Assembly: GCF_002860355.1 (NCBI RefSeq)
Contig: NZ_NMWU01000026.1
Span: 1 to 64,000, forward strand
Source of the DNA: Bifidobacterium margollesii
Lineage (GTDB): Bacteria; Actinomycetota; Actinomycetes; Actinomycetales; Bifidobacteriaceae
Length of the DNA: 64,000 nucleotides
Reading direction: 5' to 3'
The stretch's first letter is position 1, and the number at the start of each line of letters is the position of its first letter. Below the pieces are notes generated by a model. That model was not told the origin of the DNA and searched no databases. It was given only the letters and a program-made list of their open reading frames with translations. This document shows, one piece after another, positions 25,507 to 34,613 of this stretch. Made by a program: the position numbers and the translations under genes.

Positions 25507-26853
25507 ATGTTCACCAACGAGTACCTTCAGCGCGTCTACGCCCAGGTCGAGCAGCGCGATGGCGATCAGCCGGAGTTCCTGCAGGCCGTGAAGGAAGTCT
25601 TCGAAACCCTCGAACCGGTTGTGGAGAAGCACCCGGAGTACGAAAAGAACGGCGTGCTGGAGCGCATCGTCGAGCCCGAGCGCGTGGTCAAGTTCCGTGT
25701 GGCCTGGGTGGACGACGAGGGCAAGGTGCAGGTGAACCGCGGCTACCGCGTGCAGTTCAACTCCGCGATCGGACCGTACAAGGGCGGTCTGCGCTTCCAC
25801 CCGACCGTGAACGAGGGCGTCATCAAGTTCCTCGGTTTCGAGCAGATCCTGAAGAACAGCCTGACCACGCTGCCGATGGGCGGCGGCAAGGGCGGTTCGG
25901 ACTTCAACCCGAAGGGCCGGTCCGATGCCGAGGTCATGCGCTTCTGCCAGGCGTTCATGACCGAACTGTGCCGTCACATCGGCCAGTTCACCGACGTTCC
26001 CGCCGGCGACATCAACGTGGGCGGCCGTGAGATCGGCTACCTGTTCGGCCAGTACAAGCGCATCCGCGACGAATACTCCGGCGTGCTCACCGGCAAGGGT
26101 CTGGAGTTCGGCGGCTCGCTCGCCCGCACCGAGGCCACCGGCTACGGCGTGTGCTACTACACGCAGGAGGCCCTGCGCGTGCTGCGCAACGATTCGTTCG
26201 AAGGCAAGACCGTCGTGATCTCCGGTTCCGGCAACGTGGCCATCTACGCCGCGCAGAAGGCCGAGCAGCTGGGCGCGAAGGTCGTCACCGTCTCCGATTC
26301 CAACGGCTACGTGTACGATCCGAACGGCATCAACGTCGACGTGGTCAAGCAGATCAAGGAGGTCGAGCGCGGCCGCATCAAGGAGTACGCCGAGCGCGTG
26401 CCGGGTGCCGAATACCATGAGGGCTGCTCCGGCGTGTGGACCGTGAAGTGCGACATCGCCCTGCCGTGCGCCACCCAGAACGAGATCAATGAGGAGTCCG
26501 CCAAGGCTCTCGTCGCCAACGGCGTTCAGGCCGTGGTCGAGGGCGCGAACATGCCGAGCACCCCCGAGGCCATCGCCGTCTACCAGCAGGCCGGTCTGCT
26601 GTACGGCCCGGCCAAGGCCGCGAACGCCGGCGGCGTGGCCGTCTCCGGTCTGGAGATGAGCCAGAACAGCTACCGTCTGAGCTGGACCTTCGACGAGGTG
26701 GATGCCAAGCTGAAGAACATCATGGAGACCATCGTCGCCGAATCCCTGGCCGCCGCCAAGGAGTACGGCCATGAGGGCGATCTGATGCTCGGCGCCAACG
26801 CCGCCGGCTTCGTCAAGGTGGCCAACGCCATGGTCGCCCAGGGCATTCTGTAA
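25507..26853 (+). CDS. gdhA: NADP-specific glutamate dehydrogenase
   Basis: Ammonium assimilation: 2-oxoglutarate plus ammonium to glutamate. 448 residues, the length of hexameric GDHs. Catalytic and substrate motifs: GPYKGGLRFHP, LPMGGGKGGSDFNPKGRS with the active-site Lys, VPAGDINVGGREIGYL, and the dinucleotide fold at VVISGSGNVAIYAA. The Ser/Asp pattern after the Gly loop fits NADP(H). ATG 25507 follows GGGAGAA. Strong promoter and operator-like repeats upstream suggest nitrogen control; a terminator follows. Confidence 0.97.
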   Translation: MFTNEYLQRVYAQVEQRDGDQPEFLQAVKEVFETLEPVVEKHPEYEKNGVLERIVEPERVVKFRVAWVDDEGKVQVNRGYRVQFNSAIGPYKGGLRFHPTVNEGVIKFLGFEQILKNSLTTLPMGGGKGGSDFNPKGRSDAEVMRFCQAFMTELCRHIGQFTDVPAGDINVGGREIGYLFGQYKRIRDEYSGVLTGKGLEFGGSLARTEATGYGVCYYTQEALRVLRNDSFEGKTVVISGSGNVAIYAAQKAEQLGAKVVTVSDSNGYVYDPNGINVDVVKQIKEVERGRIKEYAERVPGAEYHEGCSGVWTVKCDIALPCATQNEINEESAKALVANGVQAVVEGANMPSTPEAIAVYQQAGLLYGPAKAANAGGVAVSGLEMSQNSYRLSWTFDEVDAKLKNIMETIVAESLAAAKEYGHEGDLMLGANAAGFVKVANAMVAQGIL

Positions 26854-26872
26854 ACGATTCCGCCTGTCCGAT

Positions 26873-26911
26873 CGAGCCTGGGAACAACGCCTCCGCAGTG
26901 TTCTCAGGCTC
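26873..26911 (+). terminator. gdhA terminator
   Basis: GAGCCTGGGAACA (26874-26886) pairs with TGTTCTCAGGCTC (26899-26911) with one G-T pair; a CGTTCTC tail follows. It can also serve the convergent ATPase gene. Confidence 0.85.
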
Positions 26912-26950
26912 GTTCTCTATCGCTCTATCGATCGTCCATATCGAAGTCTC

Positions 26951-28312
26951 TCACAGACAATGCGCCATGTACAGCGGAAGTTTGATGCGTTCTCCGTCGC
27001 TTTCAAGCTGCCGTGGATGCAGCACATACTCCTTGCCCAATTTACTGCCGTATATCCTGCGGAATTTATCCAAGGATGACGTGCCGTATCGTTTCGTGGA
27101 TTTCACCTCAACCGGACTGATGCGAGGTTTCATCGCGGCATTGTCATATTCTCGGACAATAAGAAAATCGATCTCCATGGTTTGAGAGGCGTCATTTCGA
27201 TTCGTTCGAGAGAAGAAATACAGCTTTCTCCCATTCGCACGAAACTGTTGCGCCACGGCGTTCTCGACAAGCATTCCCTCATTCAACGACAATTTGTCAA
27301 ACAAAATATCGCGGTATACATCGTCAGGGGTGGTTTGCCGGTCCGCGAATGTCTCCGATACCAGCAATCCCGTATCCGACATATAGCATTTGAATGACGA
27401 ATTGTCTTCATACAGCCCCAAACCCACTGATGGATCAGTTGAATTACGACAAATATTGACCAGCCTTGCATCCTCCAGCCAAAAGAACGCACCGTCATAT
27501 TCCCGCGAACGCGCATTGGTGCTGATCGACGACAATGTGAACTTCTTTTCGTGTTTGGATAGCTGCCCGGGAATCTGCGCGAAAATGCCTCTCACACGTC
27601 CTGCGTCCCCATTGGCGAACTTGCCGATATCATCGCCATAAAGCTGCAGAATGCCTCTTTTGATATCATCCACTTCACCGAAATCACGATTCTCCACATA
27701 TGCGGCTACGGCTTGTGGCATGCCACCGACCAGAAGATATTCACGCCACAGCCTCATCGCGCGCTTATGAAGGGCATCCGGCAACGGATCAAGCGCTTCG
27801 AAGGATCGCCGAATCGTCTCCGCAAGCAGATCTTCACCCATTGCCCAGCAGAATTCCTCGAAGTCCAACGGACCCATGTCTATTTTCCGTTCCTCCGAAG
27901 GAATAACGATATTCCGAACATTCTTTTTGATGGAGATCAACGATCCGGTTTCCACATAGTCGTATCGCCCATCTGCGACCAGATATTTGATCAGTTCACG
28001 GGCGGCGGGATACTGCTGGACCTCATCGAAGACAATCAACGAATCCCGTTCGTACAGGCGCGTGCGATAATACGTCGACAGCATTAGAAAAAACGTAGTG
28101 AGGTCATCACGCTGTTCATCGAATATCTCGCGCACGACATGAGGCAATCGCGCGAAATCGATGAGTATGAATGAGCGGTATTGGGTACGTCCGAAAGCCT
28201 CGACAATGGTACTTTTGCCCACACGACGGGCCCCTTCAATCAGCAGAGCTTCATGCCCGTCGGACCGTCGTTTCCAGTCGATAAGTTTGCTCATCATTTT
28301 TCGCTTCAGCAT
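26951..28312 (-). CDS. AAA-family ATPase with DUF4143
   Basis: 453 residues. N-terminal AAA_14 domain: Walker A IEGARRVGKST, Walker B SLIVFDEVQQYP, sensor motif ETGSLIS. C-terminal DUF4143 (about 235-400) has a restriction-nuclease-like core: EIDFLIVRE then VEVKSTKRYG, with Asp and Glu-x-Lys residues as in the PD-(D/E)xK fold. Function of the family is not established. ATG 28312 has CGGAG upstream; earlier codons are GTG GTG CGT. The GC content is clearly lower than in the flanks, so the gene is probably acquired. A phased repeat array lies upstream at 28329-28437. Confidence 0.9.
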   Translation of the reverse strand: MLKRKMMSKLIDWKRRSDGHEALLIEGARRVGKSTIVEAFGRTQYRSFILIDFARLPHVVREIFDEQRDDLTTFFLMLSTYYRTRLYERDSLIVFDEVQQYPAARELIKYLVADGRYDYVETGSLISIKKNVRNIVIPSEERKIDMGPLDFEEFCWAMGEDLLAETIRRSFEALDPLPDALHKRAMRLWREYLLVGGMPQAVAAYVENRDFGEVDDIKRGILQLYGDDIGKFANGDAGRVRGIFAQIPGQLSKHEKKFTLSSISTNARSREYDGAFFWLEDARLVNICRNSTDPSVGLGLYEDNSSFKCYMSDTGLLVSETFADRQTTPDDVYRDILFDKLSLNEGMLVENAVAQQFRANGRKLYFFSRTNRNDASQTMEIDFLIVREYDNAAMKPRISPVEVKSTKRYGTSSLDKFRRIYGSKLGKEYVLHPRQLESDGERIKLPLYMAHCL

Positions 28313-28328
28313 ACGCACCACTCCGATT

Positions 28329-28437
28329 ACACGAAAATGCCAGTATATACATTTCCAAATTTACACGAAAACAACGATTTAAATAAGTCTCAGATACACG
28401 AAAACAATGATATGGAAGCGTTCGAAGTGCACGAAAA
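28329..28437. repeat. Four ACACGAAAA repeats spaced 33-34 bp
   Basis: ACACGAAAA starts at 28329, 28363 and 28396; GCACGAAAA starts at 28429. Distances are 34, 33 and 33 bases, about three helical turns, so the sites face the same side of DNA. The two middle copies match over a longer stretch (ACACGAAAACAAYGAT). Placed directly upstream of the AAA ATPase gene (minus strand) and of the metallophosphoesterase (plus strand). Confidence 0.85.
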
Positions 28438-28563
28438 CAGCAGCGGACAATACATCGCGATCATCCACCCACCCCTATAATTCCACGAAGATTCAGATTG
28501 AGGACGCCGTGCATTCAGTTTGGCAAACCGCGGACATTAACCTCATGGATATACAGTGGAAGC

Positions 28564-30003
28564 ATGACTCTACGATTTCGCGGGAACGGCACATTTCGTG
28601 TGCTGCAGATGGCCGACATTCAGGATGGACCGAACGTCAACGAGGATACGATCCGCCTGATCAGGGAGGCGATCGCCGTGGCCGAGCCGGATCTCGTCGT
28701 GCTTACCGGCGATCAGATCCGCGGCTATGATCCCGCCTACATCGACACGTTCCTGCGCCGCCGCGGGGACACACCCGGCGAGCACATCCGCTCCGTCACG
28801 AAATTCGAGGCCAAGGTGCAGGGCCTGGAACCGGAGCACGTCGATCTCGACACGGCCATGGAGCACACCCGCGACAAGGTACGGGAGACCTTCGCCTCGT
28901 TCCTGGAGCCTCTGATCACCGCCGACGTGCCGTTCGCCGCCACGTATGGCAACCATGACTTCCAGTGCGGCGTGCTGGCCGACGAGCAGGACGACATGTA
29001 CCGAGAATTCCCCGGATGTCTCAATCCGCGCGTCCCGGCCGACACCGCGGATGCGAACGCCGTGGATGCGAACGGCGATGATCCGCTCGCCTGCGAGGCG
29101 GGGACCTTCGCGCTGCCGATAGAATCATCCGACGGCAGCGGACGGATCGCCATGAGCGTGATGATGGTGAACTCCGGCGACTATGCCGGCGAGGTGGGCG
29201 GTGAGGACGGCGAGCCGGGACCTTACGTGGAGACCGACGCGCAGGCCAAGGCCAAGCATCCGATCACCTTCAGCCTGTATTCGCAGCATTCCCGGGCGAT
29301 CGATCTGGCGGACAGCGCCGGCTACGGTTCTCCGAGCGATCAGGCACTCCGATGGCTGGGCGACGTGCAGCGTCATCTCGGCGAGCGCAACGGCGACGGT
29401 CTGCCGGTGCCGGCGATCGCATTCCAGCATATTCCCCCGCAGGAGTTCTACCAGTGCCTGCGCGAAGTGCCCGCGTGGACGCCGTACGCCGTCGAGGGTG
29501 CACGGGCCTTCGCCGGCAAATGCTATCTGCTTGACGAATCCAAGTGCCGCCCCGGCTCCCTGCTCGGCGAGTCCATCGGCTGCGCTGACACGAACTGCGG
29601 CGAGGTGGATGCCATGCGCAGGGCTGGCGGATACTTCGCCCTGTTCGCCGGGCACGATCATAAGAACGCCTTCGTCGGCCATGTGGACGGCATGGATCTC
29701 GGCTATGCCCCCACCTGCGGCTTCACACCGTACGGCCCGAAATCGGCGTTGCGAGGCATCCGCCTGTTCACCTTCCATGAGGACGATCCCGCGATGTACG
29801 ACACTCGTATGCTCACTTGGGGCGAGCTGATCGGCGAACCATCCAGCAACGAGCTGCGCGTGTTCGTCGGCGATCACCTCGTCACCGACGGCGCATCCTT
29901 CCGCAACGAGCTGCGCAAACCCCCGGTTTTCGCCACCCTCGCCCTCAGCGTGGCCACACTGGCCCACGTAGCCTGGCATTCCCTCCGCAAACGACGTCGT
30001 TGA
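28564..30003 (+). CDS. Calcineurin-like metallophosphoesterase
   Basis: 479 residues, no signal peptide but a short hydrophobic C-terminal segment (PPVFATLALSVATLAHVAW) that could anchor it. Metal-site motifs in order: LQMADIQDGP, LTGDQIRG, GNHDFQC, FQHIPPQEF and GHDHKNAFVG. These are the D-x-H-like, GDx2, GNHD and GHxH blocks; the first block has Gln where His is usual (ADIQ instead of DxH), an odd change also found in some PhoD/PgpH-like relatives by memory. Substrate unknown. ATG 28564 has a weak GTGGAAG site. Confidence 0.88.
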   Translation: MTLRFRGNGTFRVLQMADIQDGPNVNEDTIRLIREAIAVAEPDLVVLTGDQIRGYDPAYIDTFLRRRGDTPGEHIRSVTKFEAKVQGLEPEHVDLDTAMEHTRDKVRETFASFLEPLITADVPFAATYGNHDFQCGVLADEQDDMYREFPGCLNPRVPADTADANAVDANGDDPLACEAGTFALPIESSDGSGRIAMSVMMVNSGDYAGEVGGEDGEPGPYVETDAQAKAKHPITFSLYSQHSRAIDLADSAGYGSPSDQALRWLGDVQRHLGERNGDGLPVPAIAFQHIPPQEFYQCLREVPAWTPYAVEGARAFAGKCYLLDESKCRPGSLLGESIGCADTNCGEVDAMRRAGGYFALFAGHDHKNAFVGHVDGMDLGYAPTCGFTPYGPKSALRGIRLFTFHEDDPAMYDTRMLTWGELIGEPSSNELRVFVGDHLVTDGASFRNELRKPPVFATLALSVATLAHVAWHSLRKRRR

Positions 30004-30019
30004 CGATACTGCCAACTGA

Positions 30020-30682
30020 TTATTCGGCTGAACGTTGGGTTTTCCAGATGAGGTAGGCGGCCAAGGTGATGCAGTCCATGATGTCACCGGCGGCGATCAT
30101 CTCCTCGATCTCCTCCTCGGAGAGCCAGACGAGACGTGAGTCCGTATCGCCGGCAACGGTAACATCGGCGTCGGCGGTGGCGGCATCGACGGCATCGGCA
30201 TCAGCGCCAGCGGGCGAGGCCGGACCGTCCACGGTGAGCTCCACCACGGCGATCGAATCGCGCAGCTTGCAGGAGTCGGCGTGCACCGACTGAAGGATTC
30301 GCCGCGAGGAAGCCCGCACGCCGGTTTCGCGCAGCAGCTCCTCCTCGGCCACGGCTCCCGCGGTCAGCCCCTTCATGCCCATCGAACGCGGAAACTCCCA
30401 TTCATACGAATCGGTGGCGAATCGCCAATGACGGGCCAGCAGCAGCATGCCATCGCGTACGGCGACGCACACCACGCCAGGCATGCCGCCCTTCACCTGC
30501 GCGAACAGGATCGGCATATGCTCGCCATCCTCGGCACGGTCCCCGGTCATGCTCACATCGGCCTCGATCACCGTGAACCCGGATTCGTCACCCCCTTCGA
30601 ACACTACGCGTTCGCCGTTGACCACGAACTCGGTCTCCAACCCGGACCGCACCGACGCCACATCGTTGTCCACGCCTGTCAT
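30020..30682 (-). CDS. Nudix-like hydrolase, divergent
   Basis: 220 residues similar to ADP-ribose pyrophosphatase-type Nudix proteins: VCVAVRDGMLLLARHWRF and YEWEFPRSMGMKG before the box. The Nudix box is partly degenerate: AVAEEELLRETGV replaces the usual REUxEExGU with EELLRETGV, so two of the three acidic metal ligands are present but the Arg is lost. The tail has a long Asp/Ala-rich insertion (about 150-180). It may be a hydrolase of nucleoside-diphosphate-linked sugar or a non-catalytic protein. ATG 30682 follows GGAGG. It is convergent with the metallophosphoesterase; the 17-base gap holds no terminator. Confidence 0.82.
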   Translation of the reverse strand: MTGVDNDVASVRSGLETEFVVNGERVVFEGGDESGFTVIEADVSMTGDRAEDGEHMPILFAQVKGGMPGVVCVAVRDGMLLLARHWRFATDSYEWEFPRSMGMKGLTAGAVAEEELLRETGVRASSRRILQSVHADSCKLRDSIAVVELTVDGPASPAGADADAVDAATADADVTVAGDTDSRLVWLSEEEIEEMIAAGDIMDCITLAAYLIWKTQRSAE

Positions 30683-30879
30683 CTTGTTCCTCCAAGGTAT
30701 TTAAACAACAGATTGTTCTAATCTATCCCGTTTTTCGGTTGCTATCCATATCGACGCACGAAAATCCCAAATACAGCGACGTTCCTTCACAACCATCCAA
30801 TAACCCCCTATTATGATTTCGCTATATTCCGATTGCCTTTACCGAATTTTCGTTTTCACCCTTTACACTGGGGACATTG

Positions 30880-32286
30880 ATGGAACAGTCAACGAATATT
30901 CTCAAGCCCATATCATCGTTTTCGGGAAGTAATCCGCCGATACCGCCTGCACCGGCAAGAAGCAACGCCTCGCCGGACGATCAAATCTCGGCAGACGATC
31001 GACCTCGGCCGATCCTCAGCGACCTTTCCGACATGCTGCTGTATCTGGCATTGATCACCCTGCCGGTGGACGGCACGGCCGTCGGCATCCAACTTCCCTA
31101 CTGGAGTCCGATCGCCCCTTGGTTCTTCCTCGCCTACTCGGTGTGGAACTGGCGGTATCTGCGCCTGACGCTGCGACGATTCCTGCCGTTCTTCCTGTTC
31201 CCGATCATGCTGGCGCTCACCTCGATCTACGGGTGGCAGACCATAGCCGTGCATGGCATGGCATTAACGAAATCCTTCGTTTCGATTCTGCTGGGTCTGG
31301 CCTGTCTGACGTCATTGGATATCGCCTTCATTCGCAAGCGTCTGTCGTGGAGAACCGCGCTGAGCGTGCTCATCGCCGCATACTGGGTGGCGTTCGCCAC
31401 GGGGGTTCTGCAGTATCTCGCGCAGGGCGGCCATCTCAATTGGAAGCCGGTACGGGCGTACTTCGTCAATCTGCTCCACCGACCGTACATCTGGACTCGT
31501 CCGCAGTTTCTGTTCGCCGAACCCTCGTACATCGGCATGCATCTGTTCGGCGTACTGCTCCCCTGCTACTGGATAACGCGCGACCGTCGGCTGGCCGTGC
31601 TCATACCGACGTTCGCGATCGGTTCGATCGCCATGGGGGCAGGCACGCGCATCATCATCGATTCGGCCGTGGCATTGTTCCTGTGGATGGTGACTTCGGT
31701 GAACTTCCGCGATCGAAGGGCCACCTGGGGTTTTGTGGGCGGCATGGCTGCCATCGGCATCGGATCGATCGGCGCGATGCTGTTCAATCCTCGGTTGAAT
31801 TCGCTGCTCACCCATGGGTTGTTGGCCGGCGACGGGTCGATGTCCGCGAGGATCTTCCACGCACTGGCCCCGATGTGGTCGTGGCTGCACGATCCGGCGC
31901 ATTTTCTGCTTGGGTGGGGTGCCGGCAACATCTCGGACGCGGTGAGGAACGGGTATCTCGGCGCCCGGCGCTGGTATGACGCGCATGGCGGCATCGTGGG
32001 CTGGGAGATCCGGAGTCTGGCGGACCCGCCTGCCGACACCTTCACCATGAGCCTGTATTCGAGTTTCATCAGCGAATTCGGCATCCTGATGTTCGCCGTG
32101 TTTCTGCTGATGTCGGTGATTCACGTCACCCGTCATCACGCGTGGAATCGCACCGTCGTGGTGTGGATGGTGCTGATCGCGTACCTGTACATCCAGTTCG
32201 AGTCCTACGCCTTCTACGCCATCCCCCTGTTCATCTGGACGGTCGGCAACCAGCACGGCTGCGGACTGTTCGAAAAAGACGCTTAG
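30880..32286 (+). CDS. Wzy/O-antigen-polymerase-like membrane protein
   Basis: 468 residues, about 11-12 membrane helices, cytoplasmic N-terminus of about 50 residues rich in Ser/Pro. The segment FAEPSYIGMHLFGVLLP, and the large outer loop with LLGWGAGNI and ADPPADTFTMS before the last helices, is typical of EPS polymerases/ligases of the Wzy group. Likely joins or exports repeat units of the EPS on the outer face. ATG 30880 has GGGGACA upstream; a TTG one codon earlier is less likely. First gene of the EPS locus, alone on this strand. Confidence 0.7.
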   Translation: MEQSTNILKPISSFSGSNPPIPPAPARSNASPDDQISADDRPRPILSDLSDMLLYLALITLPVDGTAVGIQLPYWSPIAPWFFLAYSVWNWRYLRLTLRRFLPFFLFPIMLALTSIYGWQTIAVHGMALTKSFVSILLGLACLTSLDIAFIRKRLSWRTALSVLIAAYWVAFATGVLQYLAQGGHLNWKPVRAYFVNLLHRPYIWTRPQFLFAEPSYIGMHLFGVLLPCYWITRDRRLAVLIPTFAIGSIAMGAGTRIIIDSAVALFLWMVTSVNFRDRRATWGFVGGMAAIGIGSIGAMLFNPRLNSLLTHGLLAGDGSMSARIFHALAPMWSWLHDPAHFLLGWGAGNISDAVRNGYLGARRWYDAHGGIVGWEIRSLADPPADTFTMSLYSSFISEFGILMFAVFLLMSVIHVTRHHAWNRTVVVWMVLIAYLYIQFESYAFYAIPLFIWTVGNQHGCGLFEKDA

Positions 32287-32321
32287 GCCGTGGGTTCACG
32301 ACGGCATCACAGCAATACAAT

Positions 32322-32350
32322 TTGCGAATATTTCGTTTACATGCCATACT
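32322..32350 (+). promoter_or_regulatory. Promoter of the HTH gene
   Basis: TTGCGA (32322-32327), 17 bases, CATACT (32345-32350). Leader about 45 bases. Confidence 0.6.
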
Positions 32351-32401
32351 GAACATATTCACACATCCACCGCAGGGTATTCAGCATGAAAGGAAACGCA
32401 C

Positions 32402-32923
32402 ATGGGAACGCAGAGCATTTCCAAGGATTCCGCGACGTATATGCCCAATGCGGAAGATCGCAAACAACTCATCGACATCAAAGAAGCGTTGGCCAGCCTA
32501 TCGGAAGACAGAGCATCCTTTGATCACGAATTTGATGGCATAACGTCTCAAAAGGACTTTCCAGTAGCGATGCTTAAAGTCCCCGGCGAAAACGATCGCC
32601 CACTTACCCCGGAACTTGCGGATGTACTGCTGAAGGTCGCCGATCAACTGGCAAAGGGAAAGGCCGTATTTGTCGCCCCATATGATACGAGACTCACCAC
32701 TCAAGACGCTGCGGACTTTCTCGGCATATCCCGACCGACTCTGGTGAAGCTGCTGGAGCAGGGGAAGATTCCTTTTGAAAGGGTAGGCCGTCATCGTCGC
32801 GTTCTGTTGTCTGATTTGCAGCAATACTCGGAGACTCGTCATCGTGATAATCTTCGTATCTTCGACGATATCGCTTCGGATGAAGATCCGAAGGCAACAC
32901 TGGACAACCCGCTGCTGTCATAA
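32402..32923 (+). CDS. HTH antitoxin-like protein (PIN-toxin partner type)
   Basis: 173 residues. The C-terminal part (about 95-145) is an HTH_17/excisionase-type winged HTH: TTQDAADFLGISRPTLVKLL, then GKIPFERVGRHRRVLLSDLQ. Such proteins of this size, with an N-terminal helical region, usually precede a PIN-domain RNase toxin and act as its antitoxin and repressor. Here the next frame is only a five-codon remnant (32957). ATG 32402 has AAAGGAAAC upstream. GC is lower than in the surroundings. Confidence 0.82.
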   Translation: MGTQSISKDSATYMPNAEDRKQLIDIKEALASLSEDRASFDHEFDGITSQKDFPVAMLKVPGENDRPLTPELADVLLKVADQLAKGKAVFVAPYDTRLTTQDAADFLGISRPTLVKLLEQGKIPFERVGRHRRVLLSDLQQYSETRHRDNLRIFDDIASDEDPKATLDNPLLS

Positions 32924-32956
32924 CAACGATAATCTGCATCGAGGAGGACGGCAGTC

Positions 32957-32974
32957 ATGAGCTTTCCGGATTAA
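32957..32974 (+). pseudogene. Remnant start of a PIN-type toxin gene
   Basis: A strong GAGGAGG site and ATG follow the antitoxin stop, but the frame reads Met-Ser-Phe-Pro-Asp-stop. MSFP is a common start of PIN toxins in such pairs. The following bases up to the kinase terminator encode nothing, so the toxin body is missing, not just out of frame. Confidence 0.55.
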
Positions 32975-32990
32975 AGCAGTTACATAGCAG

Positions 32991-33025
32991 TGGAGGGGTG
33001 GAATCGGTTGGATTCCACCCCTCCA
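32991..33025. terminator. Terminator at the end of the BY-kinase gene
   Basis: Perfect 15-bp stem TGGAGGGGTGGAATC (32991-33005), loop GGTTG, right arm 33011-33025. It lies 37 bases beyond the kinase stop. Confidence 0.8.
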
Positions 33026-33061
33026 CGGTTTATGTTCCGAATTCGACGGGATTCAGGACAG

Positions 33062-34486
33062 TCAGCGCCTGCGCTTCTTCTTGCCGTGGCCCTTCTTGTC
33101 GTCTTCGTAATAGTAGTAATAGTAGTTCTTCGAATGGGTCTTCTTCGGGTCGGCGAAGTTGAACACGAAGCCGAGGATCGGCACTTCGGCGGTTTTCAGG
33201 GACTGCATGGTGTTCTGCAGCTCCTTCTTCTCCACCACGCCCTTACCGGTCACCAGCACGAGACCGCCGGCCATGCGGCCGAACACCGTGGCGTCGTTGG
33301 CCACGGAAAGCGGGGCGGTATCGATGAGCACGTAGTCGTACTGGGTGAGGGCCTGATTCACCAGTTCGGTCATCAGATGCGAGTTGAGCAGGATGCTGGC
33401 GTTGGCCGGACGCTTGCCGGCGGGAAGAATATGCAGGTTCTGCTTCCAGTACTTCTGCACCACGTCCTTCGGCGTGGCCTGGCCGGACAGCACATGGGAA
33501 AGACCCACATGGCCTTCGATGCCGAGCTTGTGCGCGACGGAGGGGTGACGAAGATCGGCGTCGATGAGCAGTACGCGCTTGCCTTCCTCGGCAAGGGCCA
33601 CGGCGATGTTCGAGGAGATGGTGGTCTTGCCTTCGGAGGGATCGGTGGAGGTGATGACGATCAGGCGACCGTGCTCGTTCTCATCGGTGGTGAGGAAGGA
33701 GAGGTTCGTACGGATGCGGCGGAACTCCTCGGCTTCGCGTCCGGCGGGCTGGGCCACGATCACCGGTCGGCTCTCGTCCAACGTGGCGTTCTGCGGAATC
33801 GTGCCGAGCGAGGATGCGTGGGTGATGGATCGCACGTCATCGGAGCTGTCGACCTTGGTGTTGAGCATGTCCTTCAGCAGTGCGACGCCGATGCCGGCGA
33901 CGATGCCGAGCACGACGGCGGCGGCGAGGAACATCGGAATGTTCGGGGAGCTTTGCTGGGAAGGCACGCTGGCCTTCTTCACGACGGAGAGCTGAACAGG
34001 GGATTTCTGCTGAGGCTGCTGCGCGTTGCTGTCGCCGGATGCGCTTGACGACACGTATTCGGAAAGGCTCTTGGCGACGGCGTTGGCGATATCGGACGAC
34101 TGCTGCGGATCCTTGCTCTCCACGGAGATGTCGACCATGAAGGAGTTGGTCGGGTTCGACACCGTGATCATGCCGGCCAGCTGATCGGCCGTGTAGTTCA
34201 GACCAAGATCGCTGATCACCGGGTCAAGAACCGCTTCAGTCTTAACCAGCAGAGGATAGGTCTGAATCTGCGTGGAAAGATATGCGGCACCGGAATTCAT
34301 GGCGGATGAATTCTGCGTGGCGTCGGCCACGGAAACATTGTATGAGGCGTATACCTCGGAGGTGGCGGTGTATTTCGCCGGTGCGAGGAACGTATAGGCG
34401 ACCACGGCTCCGCAGACCACGGCGAATGCGATGATTGCGGTAATGATGCGCCGGCGAATCATCTGAAGAAGATCGGAGATGCTCAA
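33062..34486 (-). CDS. Fused Wzz chain-length regulator/BY-kinase (tyrosine autokinase)
   Basis: 474 residues. Wzz part: membrane helices at about 14-33 and 184-205 flank an outer domain. Kinase part: Walker A STDPSEGKTT (280-289), Walker A' LLIDADLRHP (306-315), Walker B VLIDTAPL (386-393), the three motifs of BY-kinases. The C-terminal cluster of six Tyr (NYYYYYYEDD, 455-460) is the expected autophosphorylation site, followed by a Lys/Arg tail. It controls EPS assembly and chain length with the LMW-PTP at 56547. Start codon is TTG 34486, backed by AACAGGGAAG upstream. Confidence 0.93.
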   Translation of the reverse strand: MSISDLLQMIRRRIITAIIAFAVVCGAVVAYTFLAPAKYTATSEVYASYNVSVADATQNSSAMNSGAAYLSTQIQTYPLLVKTEAVLDPVISDLGLNYTADQLAGMITVSNPTNSFMVDISVESKDPQQSSDIANAVAKSLSEYVSSSASGDSNAQQPQQKSPVQLSVVKKASVPSQQSSPNIPMFLAAAVVLGIVAGIGVALLKDMLNTKVDSSDDVRSITHASSLGTIPQNATLDESRPVIVAQPAGREAEEFRRIRTNLSFLTTDENEHGRLIVITSTDPSEGKTTISSNIAVALAEEGKRVLLIDADLRHPSVAHKLGIEGHVGLSHVLSGQATPKDVVQKYWKQNLHILPAGKRPANASILLNSHLMTELVNQALTQYDYVLIDTAPLSVANDATVFGRMAGGLVLVTGKGVVEKKELQNTMQSLKTAEVPILGFVFNFADPKKTHSKNYYYYYYEDDKKGHGKKKRRR

Positions 34487-34613
34487 TATTCTTCCCTGTT
34501 CTTAGACAAAGATTTATATACATCATGCAATGTAGCACACCCTGTTGATTGCCAATCGGGTTGCGACGGACCCTCACAAAACATGACCGCGCGGGAAAAC
34601 ACGGCAAAGGAAA

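Noticed and set aside
28329-28437. CRISPR array
   Set aside because: Repeats are only about 9-16 bases with unequal similarity in the spacers, four copies, and no cas genes in the window.
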